From Hippophae tibetana (Eukaryota; Streptophyta; Magnoliopsida; Rosales; Elaeagnaceae): DNA of 64,000 nt. A program made the translations under genes and the position numbers. Every line of letters starts with the position of its first letter. Position 1 is the stretch's first letter. The stretch covers positions 51,570,843 to 51,634,842 of the forward strand of contig CM072810.1 of NCBI GenBank assembly GCA_037013495.1. Direction: 5' to 3'. Shown here piece after piece: positions 1 through 12,207 of the stretch. The notes below the pieces were generated by a model that worked only from the letters and a program-made list of their open reading frames with translations, was not told the origin of the DNA and did not search any database.

Positions 1-69
1 GATCATGTTTTGATACCAAAGATAGGAAAAATAGCGAATCCTTCGTTCCTAAAGCTTAAGCTTTCAATA
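1..69 (+). repeat. Truncated monomer tail at left window edge
   Basis: The last 69 bp of a monomer, from GATCATGTTTTGATACC through AAGCTTAAGCTTTCAATA. The G of ATGTTTTGAT and the AGCGAATCC / TTCGTTCC pattern mark it as class A. It is cut by the window edge and is not a biological boundary. Confidence 0.95.
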
Positions 70-1254
70 CGGGACGCTTGAACGGTCATCTTTAATCCTC
101 GTTCAAAGCTCACGCCAAGTCACGAGGATGTTACACCCCGTGCACGACACAAGTTATTCGAAATGACACTTGGATACAACATAGAAAGGTTACCCACAAC
201 AACGAGCGCAGGGATGGTACTTATCTCGGTTGCATCATTCCGTCTCTTGTAACCGAACTTCACCTCGAACTTGTGCTTTTATGGGATACAAATCGGAGAT
301 CATGTTTTGATACCAAAGATAGGAAAAATAGCGAATCCTTCCTTCCTAAAGCTTAAGCTTTCAATACGGGACGCTTGAACGGTCACCCTTAACTTGTTCA
401 AAGCTCACACCAAGTCACGAGGATGTTACCCCCCATGCAGACACAAGTCATTCTAAATGACATTTGGAAACAACATAGAAAGGTTACCCACAACAACGAA
501 CCCAGGGATGGTCCTTACCTCGGTTGCATCATTCCGTCTTTTGTAAGCGAACTTCACCTCTAACTTGTGCTTTTATGGGATACAAATGGGAGATCATATT
601 TTGCTACCAAACATAGGAAAAATAGCTAATCCTTCCTTCCTAAATCTTAATCTTTCAATACGGGACACTTGAACGGTCACCTTTAATCCTCGTTCAAAGC
701 TCACACCAAGTCACGAGGATGTTACACCCCGTGCACGACACAAGACATTCTAAATGACACTTGGATACAACATAGAAAGGTTACCCACAACAACGAGCGC
801 AGGGATGGTATTTATCTCGGTTGCATCATTCCGTCTCTTGTAACCGAACTTCACCTCGAACTTGTGCTTTTATGGGATACAAATCGGAGATCATGTTTTG
901 ATACCAAAGATAGGAAAAATAGCGAATCCTTTGTTCCTAAAGCTTAAGTTTTCAATACGGGACGCTTGAACGGTCACCTTTAATCCTCGTTCAAAGCTCA
1001 CACCAAGTCACGAGGATGTTACACCCCGTGCACGACACAAGTCATTCTAAATGACACTTGGATACAACATAGAAAGGTTACCCCCAACAACGAGCACAGG
1101 GATGGTACTTATCTCGGTTGCATCATTCCGTCTCTTGTAACCGAACTTCACCTCGAACTTGTGCTTTTATGGGATACAAATCGGAGATCATGTTTTGATA
1201 CCAAAGATAGGAAAAATAGCGAATCCTTCCTTCCTAAAGCTTAAGCTTTCAATA
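70..1254 (+). repeat. Irregular A-B-A-A segment
   Basis: Monomer starts: A 70, B 367, A 661, A 958. The copy at 70 carries GTTATTCGAAATGAC (153-167) in place of the usual dyad; the same variant recurs only at 4296-4310. The copies at 661 and 958 carry GACATT / GGTATTTATC and CCCCCAACAACGAGCAC, which recur together at 4213-4806 (offset 3552), so this short order was copied within the left 5 kb. Confidence 0.85.
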
Positions 1255-2436
1255 CGGGACCCCTGAACGGTCACCCTTAACTTCTTCAAAACTCACACCA
1301 AGTCACGAGGATGTTACCCCCCATGCAGACACAAGTCATTCTAAATGACATTTGGAAACAACATAGAAAGGTTACCCACAACAACGAACCCAGGGATGGT
1401 CCTTACCTCGGTTGCATCATTCCGTCTCTTGTAAGCGAACTTCACCTCTAACTTGTGCTTTTAAGGGATACAAATCGGAGATCATATTTTGCTACCAAAC
1501 ATAGGAAAAATAGCTAATCCTTCCTTCCTAAAGCTTAATCTTTCAATACGGGACGCTTGAACGGTCACCTTTAATCCTCGTTCAAACCTCACACCAAGTC
1601 ACGAGGATGTTACACCCCGTGCACGACACAAGTCATTCTAAATGACACTTGGATACAACATAGAAAGGTTATTCACAACAACGAGTACAGGGATGGTACT
1701 TATCTCGGTTGCATCATTCCGTCTCTTGTAACCGAACTTCACCTCGAACTTGTGCTTTTATGGGATACAAATCGGAGATCATGTTTTGATACCAAAGATA
1801 GGAAAAATAGCGAATCCTTCCTTCCTAAAGCTTAAGCTTTCAATACGGGACCCCTGAACGGTCACCCTTAACTTGTTCAAAACTCACACCAAGTCACGAG
1901 GATGTTACCCCCCATGCAGACACAAGTCATTCTAAATGACATTTGGAAACAACATAGAAAGGTTACCCACAACAACGAACCCAGGGATGGTCCTTACCTC
2001 GGTTGCATCATTCCGTCTCTTGTAAGCGAACTTCACCTCTAACTTGTGCTTTTAAGGGATACAAATCGGAGATCATATTTTGCTACCAAACATAGGAAAA
2101 ATAGCTAATCCTTCCTTCCTAAAGCTTAATCTTTCAATACGGGACGCTTGAACGGTCACCTTTAATCCTCGTTCAAACCTCACACCAAGTCACGAGGATG
2201 TTACACCCCGTGCACGACACAAGTCATTCTAAATGACACTTGGATACAACATAGAAAGGTTATTCACAACAACGAGTACAGGGATGGTACTTATCTCGGT
2301 TGCATCATTCCGTCTCTTGTAACCGAACTTCACCTCGAACTTGTGCTTTTATGGGATACAAATCGGAGATCATGTTTTGATACCAAAGATAGGAAAAATA
2401 GCGAATCCTTCCTTCCTAAAGCTTAAGCTTTCAATA
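1255..2436 (+). repeat. 591 bp B-A dimer, two tandem copies
   Basis: Monomer starts: B 1255, A 1549, B 1846, A 2140. The halves 1255-1845 and 1846-2436 share rare markers: CCCCTGAAC, AAAACTC, TTTTAAGGGATAC, CAAACCTC, and GGTTATTCACAACAACGAGTAC. I see only one clear difference (AACTTCTTC against AACTTGTTC). This is a very recent dimer duplication. Confidence 0.9.
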
Positions 2437-5400
2437 ATGGACGCTTGAACGGTCACCCTTAACTTGTTCATAGCTCACACCAAGTCACGAGGATGTTACC
2501 CCTCATGCAGACACAAGTCATTCTAAATGACATTTGGAAACAACATAGAAAGGTTACCCACAACAACGAACCCAGGGATGGTCCTTACCTCGGTTGCATC
2601 ATTCCGTCTCTTGTAAGCGAACTTCACCTCTAACTTGTCCTTTTATGGGATACAAATGGGAGATCATATTTTGCTACCAAACATAGGAAAAATAGCTAAT
2701 CCTTCCTTCCTAAAGCTTAATCTTTCAATACGGGACACTTGAACGGTCACCTTTAATCCTCGTTCAAAGCTCACACCAAGTCACGAGGATGTTACACCCC
2801 GTGCACGACACAAGACATTCTAAATGACACTTGGATACAACATAGAAAGGTTACCCACAACAACGAGCGCAGGGATGGTATTTATCTCGGTTGCATCATT
2901 CCGTCTCTTGTAACCGAACTTCACCTCGAACTTGTGCTTTTATGGGATACAAATCGGAGATCATGTTTTGATACCAAAGATAGGAAAAATAGCGAATCCT
3001 TCGTTCCTAAAGCTTAAGCTTTCAATACGAGACGCTTGAACGGTCACCTTTAATCCTCGTTCAAAGCTCACACCAAGTCACGAGGATGTTACACCCCGTG
3101 CACGACACAAGTCATTCTAAATGACACTTGGATACAACATAGAAAGGTTACCCACAACAACGAGCACAGGGATGGTACTTATCTCGGTTGCATCATTCCG
3201 TCTCTTGTAACCGAACTTCACCTCGAACTTGTGCTTTTATGGGATACAAATCGGAGATCATGTATTGATACCAAAGATAGGAAAAATAGCGAATCCTTCC
3301 TTCCTAAAGCTTAAGCTTTCAATACGGGACCCTTGAACGGTCACCCTTAACTTGTTCAAAACTCACACCAAGTCACGAGGATGTTACCCCCCATGCAGAC
3401 ACAAGTCATTCTAAATGACATTTGGAAACAACATAGAAAGGTTACCCACAACAACGAACCCAGGGATGGTCCTTACCTCGGTTGCATCATTCCGTCTCTT
3501 GTAAGCGAACTTCACCTCTAACTTGTGCTTTTATGGGATACAAATCGGAGATCATATTTTGCTACCAAACATAGGAAAAATAGCTAATCCTTCCTTCCTA
3601 AAGCTTAATCTTTCAATACGGGACGCTTGAACGGTCACCTTTAATCCTCGTTCAAAGCTCACACCAAGTCACGAGGATGTTACACCCCGTGCACGACACA
3701 AGACATTCTAAATGACACTTGGATACAACATAGAAAGGTTACCCACAACAACGAGCGCAGGGATGGTATTTATCTCGGTTGCATCATTCCGTCTCTTGTA
3801 ACCGAACTTCACCTCGAACTTGTGCTTTTATGGGATACAAATCGGAGATCATGTTTTGATACCAAAGATAGGAAAAATAGCGAATCCTTCGTTCGTAAAG
3901 CTTAAGCTTGCAATACGGGACGCTTGAACGGTCACCTTTAATCCTCGTTCAAAGCTCACACCAAGTCACGAGGATGTTACACCCCGTGCACGACACAAGT
4001 CATTCTAAATGACACTTGGATACAACATAGAAAGCTTACCCACAACAACGAGCGCAGGGATGGTACTTATCTCGGTTGCATCATTCCGTCTCTTGTAACC
4101 GAACTTCACCTCGAACTTGTGCTTTTATGGGATACAAATCGGAGATCATGTTTTGATACCAAAGATAGGAAAAATAGCGAATCCTTCGTTCCTAAAGCTT
4201 AAGCTTTCAATACGGGACGCTTGAACGGTCACCTTTAATCCTCGTTCAAAGCTCATACCAAGTCACGAGGATGTTACACCCCGTGCACGACACAAGTTAT
4301 TCGAAATGACACTTGGATACAACATAGAAAGGTTACCCACAACAACGAGCGCAGGGATGGTATTTATCTCGGTTGCATCATTCCGTCTCTTGTAACCGAA
4401 CTTCACCTCGAACTTGTGCTTTTATGGGATACAAATCGGAGATCATGTTTTGATACCAAAGATAGGAAAAATAGCGAATCCTTTGTTCCTAAAGCTTAAG
4501 TTTTCAATACGGGACGCTTGAACGGTCACCTTTAATCCTCGTTCAAAGCTCACACCAAGTCACGAGGATGTTACACCCCGTGCATGACACAAGTCATTCT
4601 AAATGACACTTGGATACAACATAGAAAGGTTACCGCCAACAACGAGCACAGGGATGGTACTTATCTCGGTTGCATCATTCCGCCTCTTGTAACCGAACTT
4701 CACCTCGAACTTGTGCTTTTATGGGATACAAATCGGAGATCATGTTTTGATACCAAAGATAGGAAAAATAGCGAATCCTTCCTTCCTAAAACTTAAGCTT
4801 TCAATACGGGACCCTTGAACGATCACCCTTAACTTGTTCAAAACTCACACCAAGTCACGAGGATGTTACCCCCCATGCAGACACAAGTCATTCTAAATGA
4901 CATTTGGAAACAACATAGAAAGGTTACCCACAACAACGAACCCAGGGATGGTCCTTACCTCGGTTGCATCATTCCGTCTCTTGTAAGCGAACTTCACCTC
5001 TAACTTGTGCTTTTATGGGATACAAATCGGAGATCATATTTTGCTACCAAACATAGAAAAAATAGCTAATCCTTCCTTCCTAAAGCTTAATCTTTCAATA
5101 CGGGACGCTTGAACGGTCACCTTTAATCCTCGTTCAAAGCTCACACCAAGTCACGAGGATGTTACACCCCGTGCACGACACAAGTCATTCTAAATGACAC
5201 TTGGATACAACATAGAAAGGTTACCCACAACAACGAGTACAGGGATGGTACTTATCTCGGTTGCATCATTCCGTCTCTTGTAACCGAACTTCACCTCGAA
5301 CTTGTGCTTTTATGGGATACAAATCGGAGATCATGTTTTGATACCAAAGATAGGAAAAATAGCGAATCCTTCCTTCCTAAAGCTTAAGCTTTCAATACGG

Positions 5401-5988
5401 GACGCTTGAACGGTCACCCTTAACTTGTTCAAAGCTCACACCAAGTCACGAGGATGTTACCCCTCATGCAGACACAAGTCATTCTAAATGACATTTGGAA
5501 ACAACATAGAAAGGTTACCCACAACAACGAACCCAGGGATGGTCCTTACCTCGGTTGCATCATTCCGTCTCTTGTAAGCGAACTTCACCTCTAACTTGTG
5601 CTTTTATGGGATACAAATGGGAGATCATATTTTGCTACCAAACATAGGAAAAATAGCTAATCCTTCCTTCCTAAAGCTTAATCTTTCAATACGGGACACT
5701 TGAACGGTCACCTTTAATCCTCGTTCAAAGCTCACACCAAGTCACGAGGATGTTACACCCCGTGCACGACACAAGTCATTCTAAATGACACTTGGATACA
5801 ACATAGAAAGGTTACCCACAACAACGAGTACAGGGATGGTACTTATCTCGGTTGCATCATTCCGTCTCTTGTAACCGAACTTCACCTCGAACTTGTGCTT
5901 TAATGGGATACAAATCGGAGATCATGTTTTGATACCAAAGATAGGAAAAATAGCGAATCCTTCGTTCCTAAAGCTTAAGTTTTCAATA
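2437..5988 (+). repeat. Irregular A/B segment of 12 monomers
   Basis: Monomer starts: B 2437, A 2731, A 3028, B 3325, A 3619, A 3916, A 4213, A 4510, B 4807, A 5101, B 5398, A 5692. The B at 2437 begins ATGGAC instead of CGGGAC. The copies at 2731 and 3619 share the GACATT / GGTATTTATC markers with 661. The monomer at 4213 looks mosaic: its first third matches the copy at 70 (GTTATTCGAA) and its middle matches 661 (GGTATTTATC). No unique sequence is present. Confidence 0.85.
3325..3618 (+). repeat. Class B monomer, reference copy (294 bp)
   Basis: A typical minority-class monomer. Differences from class A: GACCCTTGAAC; CACCCTTAACTTG, which is 2 bp shorter than the A version; TTACCCCCCATGCAGAC, 1 bp shorter, and with the A palindrome CGTGCACG lost; GACATTTGGAAACAAC; CGAACCCAGGG; GGTCCTTACCTCGG; CTTGTAAGCGAAC; CACCTCTAACTTG; GATCATATTTTGCTACC; AAACATAGG; ATAGCTAATCC; AAGCTTAATCTTTC, where the second HindIII site is lost. 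This copy also has AAAACTC instead of AAAGCTC, a variant shared by several left-half B monomers. About 25 differences separate the two classes, so identity is near 90%. Confidence 0.93.
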
Positions 5989-8900
5989 CGGGACGCTTGA
6001 ACGGTCACCTTTAATCCTCGTTCAAAGCTCACACCAAGTCACGAGGATGTTACACCCCGTGCACGACACAAGTCATTCTAAATGACACTTGGATACAACA
6101 TAGAAAGGTTACCCACAACAACGTGCGCAGGGATGGTACTTATCTCGGTTGCATCATTCCGTCTCTTGTAACCGAACTTCACCTCGAACTTGTGCTTTTA
6201 TGGGATACAAATCGGAGATCATGTTTTGATACCAAAGATAGGAAAAATAGCGAATCCTTCCTTCCTAAAGCTTAAGCTTTCAATACGGGACCCTTGAACG
6301 GTCACCCTTAACTTGTTCAAAGCTCACACCAAGTCATGAGGATGTTACCCCCCATGCAGACACAAGTCATTCTAAATGACATTTGGAAACAACATAGAAA
6401 AGTTACCCACAACAACGAACCCAGGGATGGTCCTTACCTCGGTTGCATCATTCCGTCTCTTGCAAGCGAACTTCACCTCTAACTTGTCCTTTTATGGGAT
6501 ACAAATCGGAGATCATATTTTGCTACCAAACATAGGAAAAATAGCTAATCCTTCCTTCCTAAATCTTAATCTTTCAATACGGGACGCTTGAACGGTCACC
6601 TTTAATCCTCGTTCAAACCTCACACCAAGTCACGAGGATGTTACACCCCGTGCACGACACAAGTCATTCTAAATGACACTTGGATACAACATAGAAAGGT
6701 TACCCACAACATCGAGTACAGGGATGGTACTTATCTCGGTTGCATCATTCCGTCTCTTGTAACCGAACTTCACCTCGAACTTGTGCTTTTATGGGATACA
6801 AATCGGAGATCATGTTTTGATACCAAAGATAGGAAAAATAGCGAATCCTTCGTTCCTAAAGCTTAAGCTTTCAATACGGGACGCTTGAACGGTCACCTTT
6901 AATCCTCGTTCAAACCTCACACCAAGTCACGAGGATGTTACACCCCATGCACGACACAAGTCATTCTAAATGACACTTGGATACAACATAGAAAGGTTAC
7001 CCACAACAACGAGCGCAGGGATGGTACTTATCTCGGTTGCATCATTCCGTCTCTTCTAACCGAACTTCACCTCGAACTTGTGCTTTTATGGGATACAAAT
7101 CGGAGATCATGTTTTGATACCAAAGATAGGAAAAATAACGAATCCTTCGTTCCTAAAGCTTAAGCTTTCAATACGGGACGCTTGAACGGTCACCCTTAAC
7201 TTGTTCAAAGCTCACACCAAGTCACGAGGATGTTACCCCCCATGCAGACACAAGTCATTCTAAATGACATTTGGAAACAACATAGAAAGGTTACCCACAA
7301 CAACGAACCCAGGGATGGTCCTTACCTCGGTTGCATCATTCCGTCTCTTGTAAGCGAACTTCACCTCTAACTTGTGCTATTATGGGATACAAATGGGAGA
7401 TCATATTTTGCTACCAAACATAGGAAAAATAGCTAATCCTTCCTTCCTAAAGCTTAATCTTTCAATACGGGACGCTTGAACGGTCACCTTTAATCCTCGT
7501 TCAAAGCTCACACCAAGTCACGAGGATGTTACACCCCGTGCACGACACAAGTCATTCTAAATGACACTTGGATACAACATAGAAAGTTTACCCACAACAA
7601 CGAGCGCAGGGATGGTACTTATCTCGGTTATATCATTCCGTCTCTTGTAACCGAACTTCACCTCGAACTTGTGCTTTTATGGGATACAAATCGGAGATCA
7701 TGTTTTGATACCAAAGATAGGAAAAATAGCGAATCCTTCGTTCCTAAAGCTTAAGCTTGCAATACGGGACGCTTGAACGGTCACCTTTAATCCTCGTTCA
7801 AAGCTCACACCAAGTCACGAGGATGTTACACCCCGTGCACGATACAAGTCATTCTAAATGACACTTGGATACAACATAGAAAGGTTACCCACAACAACGA
7901 GCGCAGGGATGGTACTTATCTCGGTTGCATCATTCCGTCTCTTGTATCCGAACTTCACCTCGAACTTGTGCTTTTATGGGATACAAATCGGAGATCATGT
8001 TTTGATACCAAAGATAGGAAAAATAGCGAATCCTTCGTTCCTAAAGCTTAAGTTTTCAATACGGGACGCTTGAACGGTCACCTTTAATCCTCGTTCAAAG
8101 CTCACACCAAGTCACGAGGATGTTACACCCCGTGCACGACACAAGTCATTCTAAATGACACTTGGATACAACATAGAAAGGTTACCCACAACAACGTGCG
8201 CAGGGATGGTACTTATCTCGGTTGCATCATTCCGTCTCTTGTAACCGAACTTCACCTCGAACTTGTGCTTTTATGGGATACAAATCGGAGATCATGTTTT
8301 GATACCAAAGATAGGAAAAATAGCGAATCCTTCCTTCCTAAAGCTTAAGCTTTCAATACGGGACCCTTGAACGGTCACCCTTAACTTGTTCAAAGCTCAC
8401 ACCAAGTCATGAGGATGTTACCCCCCATGCAGACACAAGTCATTCTAAATGACATTTGGAAACAACATAGAAAAGTTACCCACAACAACGAACCCAGGGA
8501 TGGTCCTTACCTCGGTTGCATCATTCCGTCTCTTGCAAGCGAACTTCACCTCTAACTTGTCCTTTTATGGGATACAAATCGGAGATCATATTTTGCTACC
8601 AAACATAGGAAAAATAGCTAATCCTTCCTTCCTAAAGCTTAATCTTTCAATACGGGACGCTTGAACGGTCACCTTTAATCCTCGTTCAAACCTCACACCA
8701 AGTCACGAGGATGTTACACCCCGTGCACGACACAAGTCATTCTAAATGACACTTGGATACAACATAGAAAGGTTACCCACAACATCGAGTACAGGGATGG
8801 TACTTATCTCGGTTGCATCATTCCGTCTCTTGTAACCGAACTTCACCTCGAACTTGTGCTTTTATGGGATACAAATCGGAGATCATGTTTTGATACCAAA

Positions 8901-11900
8901 GATAGGAAAAATAGCGAATCCTTCGTTCCTAAAGCTTAAGCTTTCAATACGGGACGCTTGAACGGTCACCTTTAATCCTCGTTCAAACCTCACACCAAGT
9001 CACGAGGATGTTACACCCCATGCACGACACAAGTCATTCTAAATGACACTTGGATACAACATAGAAAGGTTACCCACAACAACGAGCGCAGGGATGGTAC
9101 TTATCTCGGTTGCATCATTCCGTCTCTTCTAACCGAACTTCACCTCGAACTTGTGCTTTTATGGGATACAAATCGGAGATCATGTTTTGATACCAAAGAT
9201 AGGAAAAATAACGAATCCTTCGTTCCTAAAGCTTAAGCTTTCAATACGGGACGCTTGAACGGTCACCCTTAACTTGTTCAAAGCTCACACCAAGTCACGA
9301 GTATGTTACCCCCCATGCAGACACAAGTCATTCTAAATGACATTTGGAAACAACATAGAAAGGTTACCCACAACAACGAACCCAGGGATGGTCCTTACCT
9401 CGGTTGCATCATTCCGTCTCTTGTAAGCGAACTTCACCTCTAACTTGTGCTATTATGGGATACAAATGGGAGATCATATTTTGCTACCAAACATAGGAAA
9501 AATAGCTAATCCTTCCTTCCTAAAGCTTAATCTTTCAATACGGGACGCTTGAACGGTCACCTTTAATCCTCGTTCAAAGCTCACACCAAGTCACGAGGAT
9601 GTTACACCCCGTGCACGACACAAGTCATTCTAAATGACACTTGGATACAACATAGAAAGTTTACCCACAACAACGAGCGCAGGGATGGTACTTATCTCGG
9701 TTGCATCATTCCGTCTCTTGTAACCGAACTTCACCTCGAACTTGTGCTTTTATGGGATACAAATCGGAGATCATGTTTTGATACCAAAGATAGGAAAAAT
9801 AGCGAATCCTTCGTTCCTAAAGCTTAAGCTTGCAATACGGGACGCTTGAACGGTCACCTTTAATCCTCGTTCAAAGCTCACACCAAGTCACGAGGATGTT
9901 ACACCCCGTGCACGATACAAGTCATTCTAAATGACACTTGGATACAACATAGAAAGGTTACCCACAACAACGAGCGCAGGGATGGTACTTATCTCGGTTG
10001 CATCATTCCGTCTCTTGTATCCGAACTTCACCTCGAACTTGTGCTTTTATGGGATACAAATCGGAGATCATGTTTTGATACCAAAGATAGGAAAAATAGC
10101 GAATCCTTCGTTCCTAAAGCTTAAGTTTTCAATACGGGACGCTTGAACGGTCACCTTTAATCCTCGTTCAAAGCTCACACCAAGTCACGAGGATGTTACA
10201 CCCCGTGCACGACACAAGTCATTCTAAATGACACTTGGATACAACATAGAAAGGTTACCCACAACAACGTGCGCAGGGATGGTACTTATCTCGGTTGCAT
10301 CATTCCGTCTCTTGTAACCGAACTTCACCTCGAACTTGTGCTTTTATGGGATACAAATCGGAGATCATGTTTTGATACCAAAGATAGGAAAAATAGTGAA
10401 TCCTTCCTTCCTAAAGCTTAAGCTTTCAATACGGGACCCTTGAACGGTCACCCTTAACTTGTTCAAAGCTCACACCAAGTCATGAGGATGTTACCCCCCA
10501 TGCAGACACAAGTCATTCTAAATGACATTTGGAAACAACATAGAAAAGTTACCCACAACAACGAACCCAGGGATGGTCCTTACCTCGGTTGCATCATTCC
10601 GTCTCTTGCAAGCGAACTTCACCTCTAACTTGTCCTTTTATGGGATACAAATCGGAGATCATATTTTGCTACCAAACATAGGAAAAATAGCTAATCCTTC
10701 CTTCCTAAAGCTTAATCTTTCAATACGGGACGCTTGAACGGTCACCTTTAATCCTCGTTCAAACCTCACACCAAGTCACGAGGATGTTACACCCCGTGCA
10801 CGACACAAGTCATTCTAAATGACACTTGGATACAACATAGAAAGGTTACCCACAACATCGAGTACAGGGATGGTACTTATCTCGGTTGCATCATTCCGTC
10901 TCTTGTAACCGAACTTCACCTCGAACTTGTGCTTTTATGGGATACAAATCGGAGATCATGTTTTGATACCAAAGATAGGAAAAATAGCGAATCCTTCGTT
11001 CCTAAAGCTTAAGCTTTCAATACGGGACGCTTGAACGGTCACCTTTAATCCTCGTTCAAACCTCACACCAAGTCACGAGGATGTTACACCCCGTGCACGA
11101 CACAAGTCATTCTAAATGACACTTGGATACAACATAGAAAGGTTACCCACAACATCGAGTACAGGGATGGTACTTATCTCGGTTGCATCATTCCGTCTCT
11201 TCTAACCGAACTTCACCTCGAACTTGTGCTTTTATGGGATACAAATCGGAGATCATGTTTTGATACCAAAGATAGGAAAAATAACGAATCCTTCGTTCCT
11301 AAAGCTTAAGCTTTCAATACGGGACGCTTGAACGGTCACCCTTAACTTGTTCAAAGCTCACACCAAGTCACGAGGATGTTACCCCCCATGCAGACACAAG
11401 TCATTCTAAATGACATTTGGAAACAACATAGAAAGGTTACCCACAACAACGAACCCAGGGATGGTCCTTACCTCGGTTGCATCATTCCGTCTCTTGTAAG
11501 CGAACTTCACCTCTAACTTGTGCTATTATGGGATACAAATGGGAGATCATATTTTGCTACCAAACATAGGAAAAATAGCTAATCCTTCCTTCCTAAAGCT
11601 TAATCTTTCAATACGGGACGCTTGAACGGTCACCTTTAATCCTCGTTCAAAGCTCACACCAAGTCACGAGGATGTTACACCCCGTGCACGACACAAGTCA
11701 TTCTAAATGACACTTGGATACAACATAGAAAGTTTACCCACAACAACGAGCGCAGGGATGGTACTTATCTCGGTTGCATCATTCCGTCTCTTGTAACCGA
11801 ACTTCACCTCGAACTTGTGCTTTTATGGGATACAAATCGGAGATCATGTTTTGATACCAAAGATAGGAAAAATAGCGAATCCTTCGTTCCTAAAGCTTAA

Positions 11901-12207
11901 GCTTGCAATACGGGACGCTTGAACGGTCACCTTTAATCCTCGTTCAAAGCTCACACCAAGTCACGAGGATGTTACACCCCGTGCACGATACAAGTCATTC
12001 TAAATGACACTTGGATACAACATAGAAAGGTTACCCACAACAACGAGCGCAGGGATGGTACTTATCTCGGTTGCATCATTCCGTCTCTTGTATCCGAACT
12101 TCACCTCGAACTTGTGCTTTTATGGGATACAAATCGGAGATCATGTTTTGATACCAAAGATAGGAAAAATAGCGAATCCTTCCTTCCTAAAGCTTAAGCT
12201 TTCAATA
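5989..12207 (+). repeat. 2073 bp 7-mer higher-order repeat, three copies
   Basis: Order A-B-A-A-B-A-A, 2073 bp per copy: 5989-8061, 8062-10134, 10135-12207. Starts in copy 1: A 5989, B 6286, A 6580, A 6877, B 7174, A 7468, A 7765; add 2073 or 4146 for the others. Shared markers are AACGTGCGCAGG, AAGTCATGAGG, TCTTGCAAGCG, ACATCGAGTAC, TCTTCTAACC, GCTATTATGG, AAAGTTTACCC, GATACAAGTC and TTGTATCCG. Copies 1 and 2 differ at about four bases by eye (AAATCTT/AAAGCTT near 6564, GAGGATG/GAGTATG near 7228, TTATATC/TTGCATC near 7630). Copy 3 carries a conversion-like patch in its fourth monomer and ends with CCTTCCTT instead of CCTTCGTT. Confidence 0.93.
11023..11319 (+). repeat. Monomer with conversion-like patch in HOR copy 3
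   Basis: In copies 1 and 2 the fourth monomer has CCCCATGCACGAC and ACAACAACGAGCGCAGG. Here its first half has CCCCGTGCACGAC and ACATCGAGTACAGG, identical to the neighbouring monomer at 10726, while its second half keeps TCTTCTAACC and ATAACGAATCC as in the other copies. The switch lies between about 11165 and 11210. A short gene conversion or a double exchange with the adjacent monomer would explain it. Confidence 0.8.

Noticed and set aside
1-69. PBS-like TTTGGTATCAAAAC (reverse complement of GTTTTGATACCAAA) suggesting an LTR retrotransposon
   Set aside because: It resembles the plant initiator-Met primer site only in part, lies on the strand opposite to the LTR-like TGTTACACCCCG, and is repeated in every A monomer without any element around it.
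3325-3618. CENP-B box-like sequence on the - strand of class B (complement of ACAACGAACCC)
   Set aside because: It keeps TTCG and two G but misses the central A and the CGGG core: about six of the nine fixed positions by my count. No full NTTCGNNNNANNCGGGN match was found in the A or B consensus on either strand.
3325-3618. Class B length of 294 bp equals 2 x 147 bp, suggesting a dinucleosome unit
   Set aside because: It leaves no linker DNA, class A is 297 bp, and the 3 bp difference comes from two small gaps; without nucleosome maps this is numerology.
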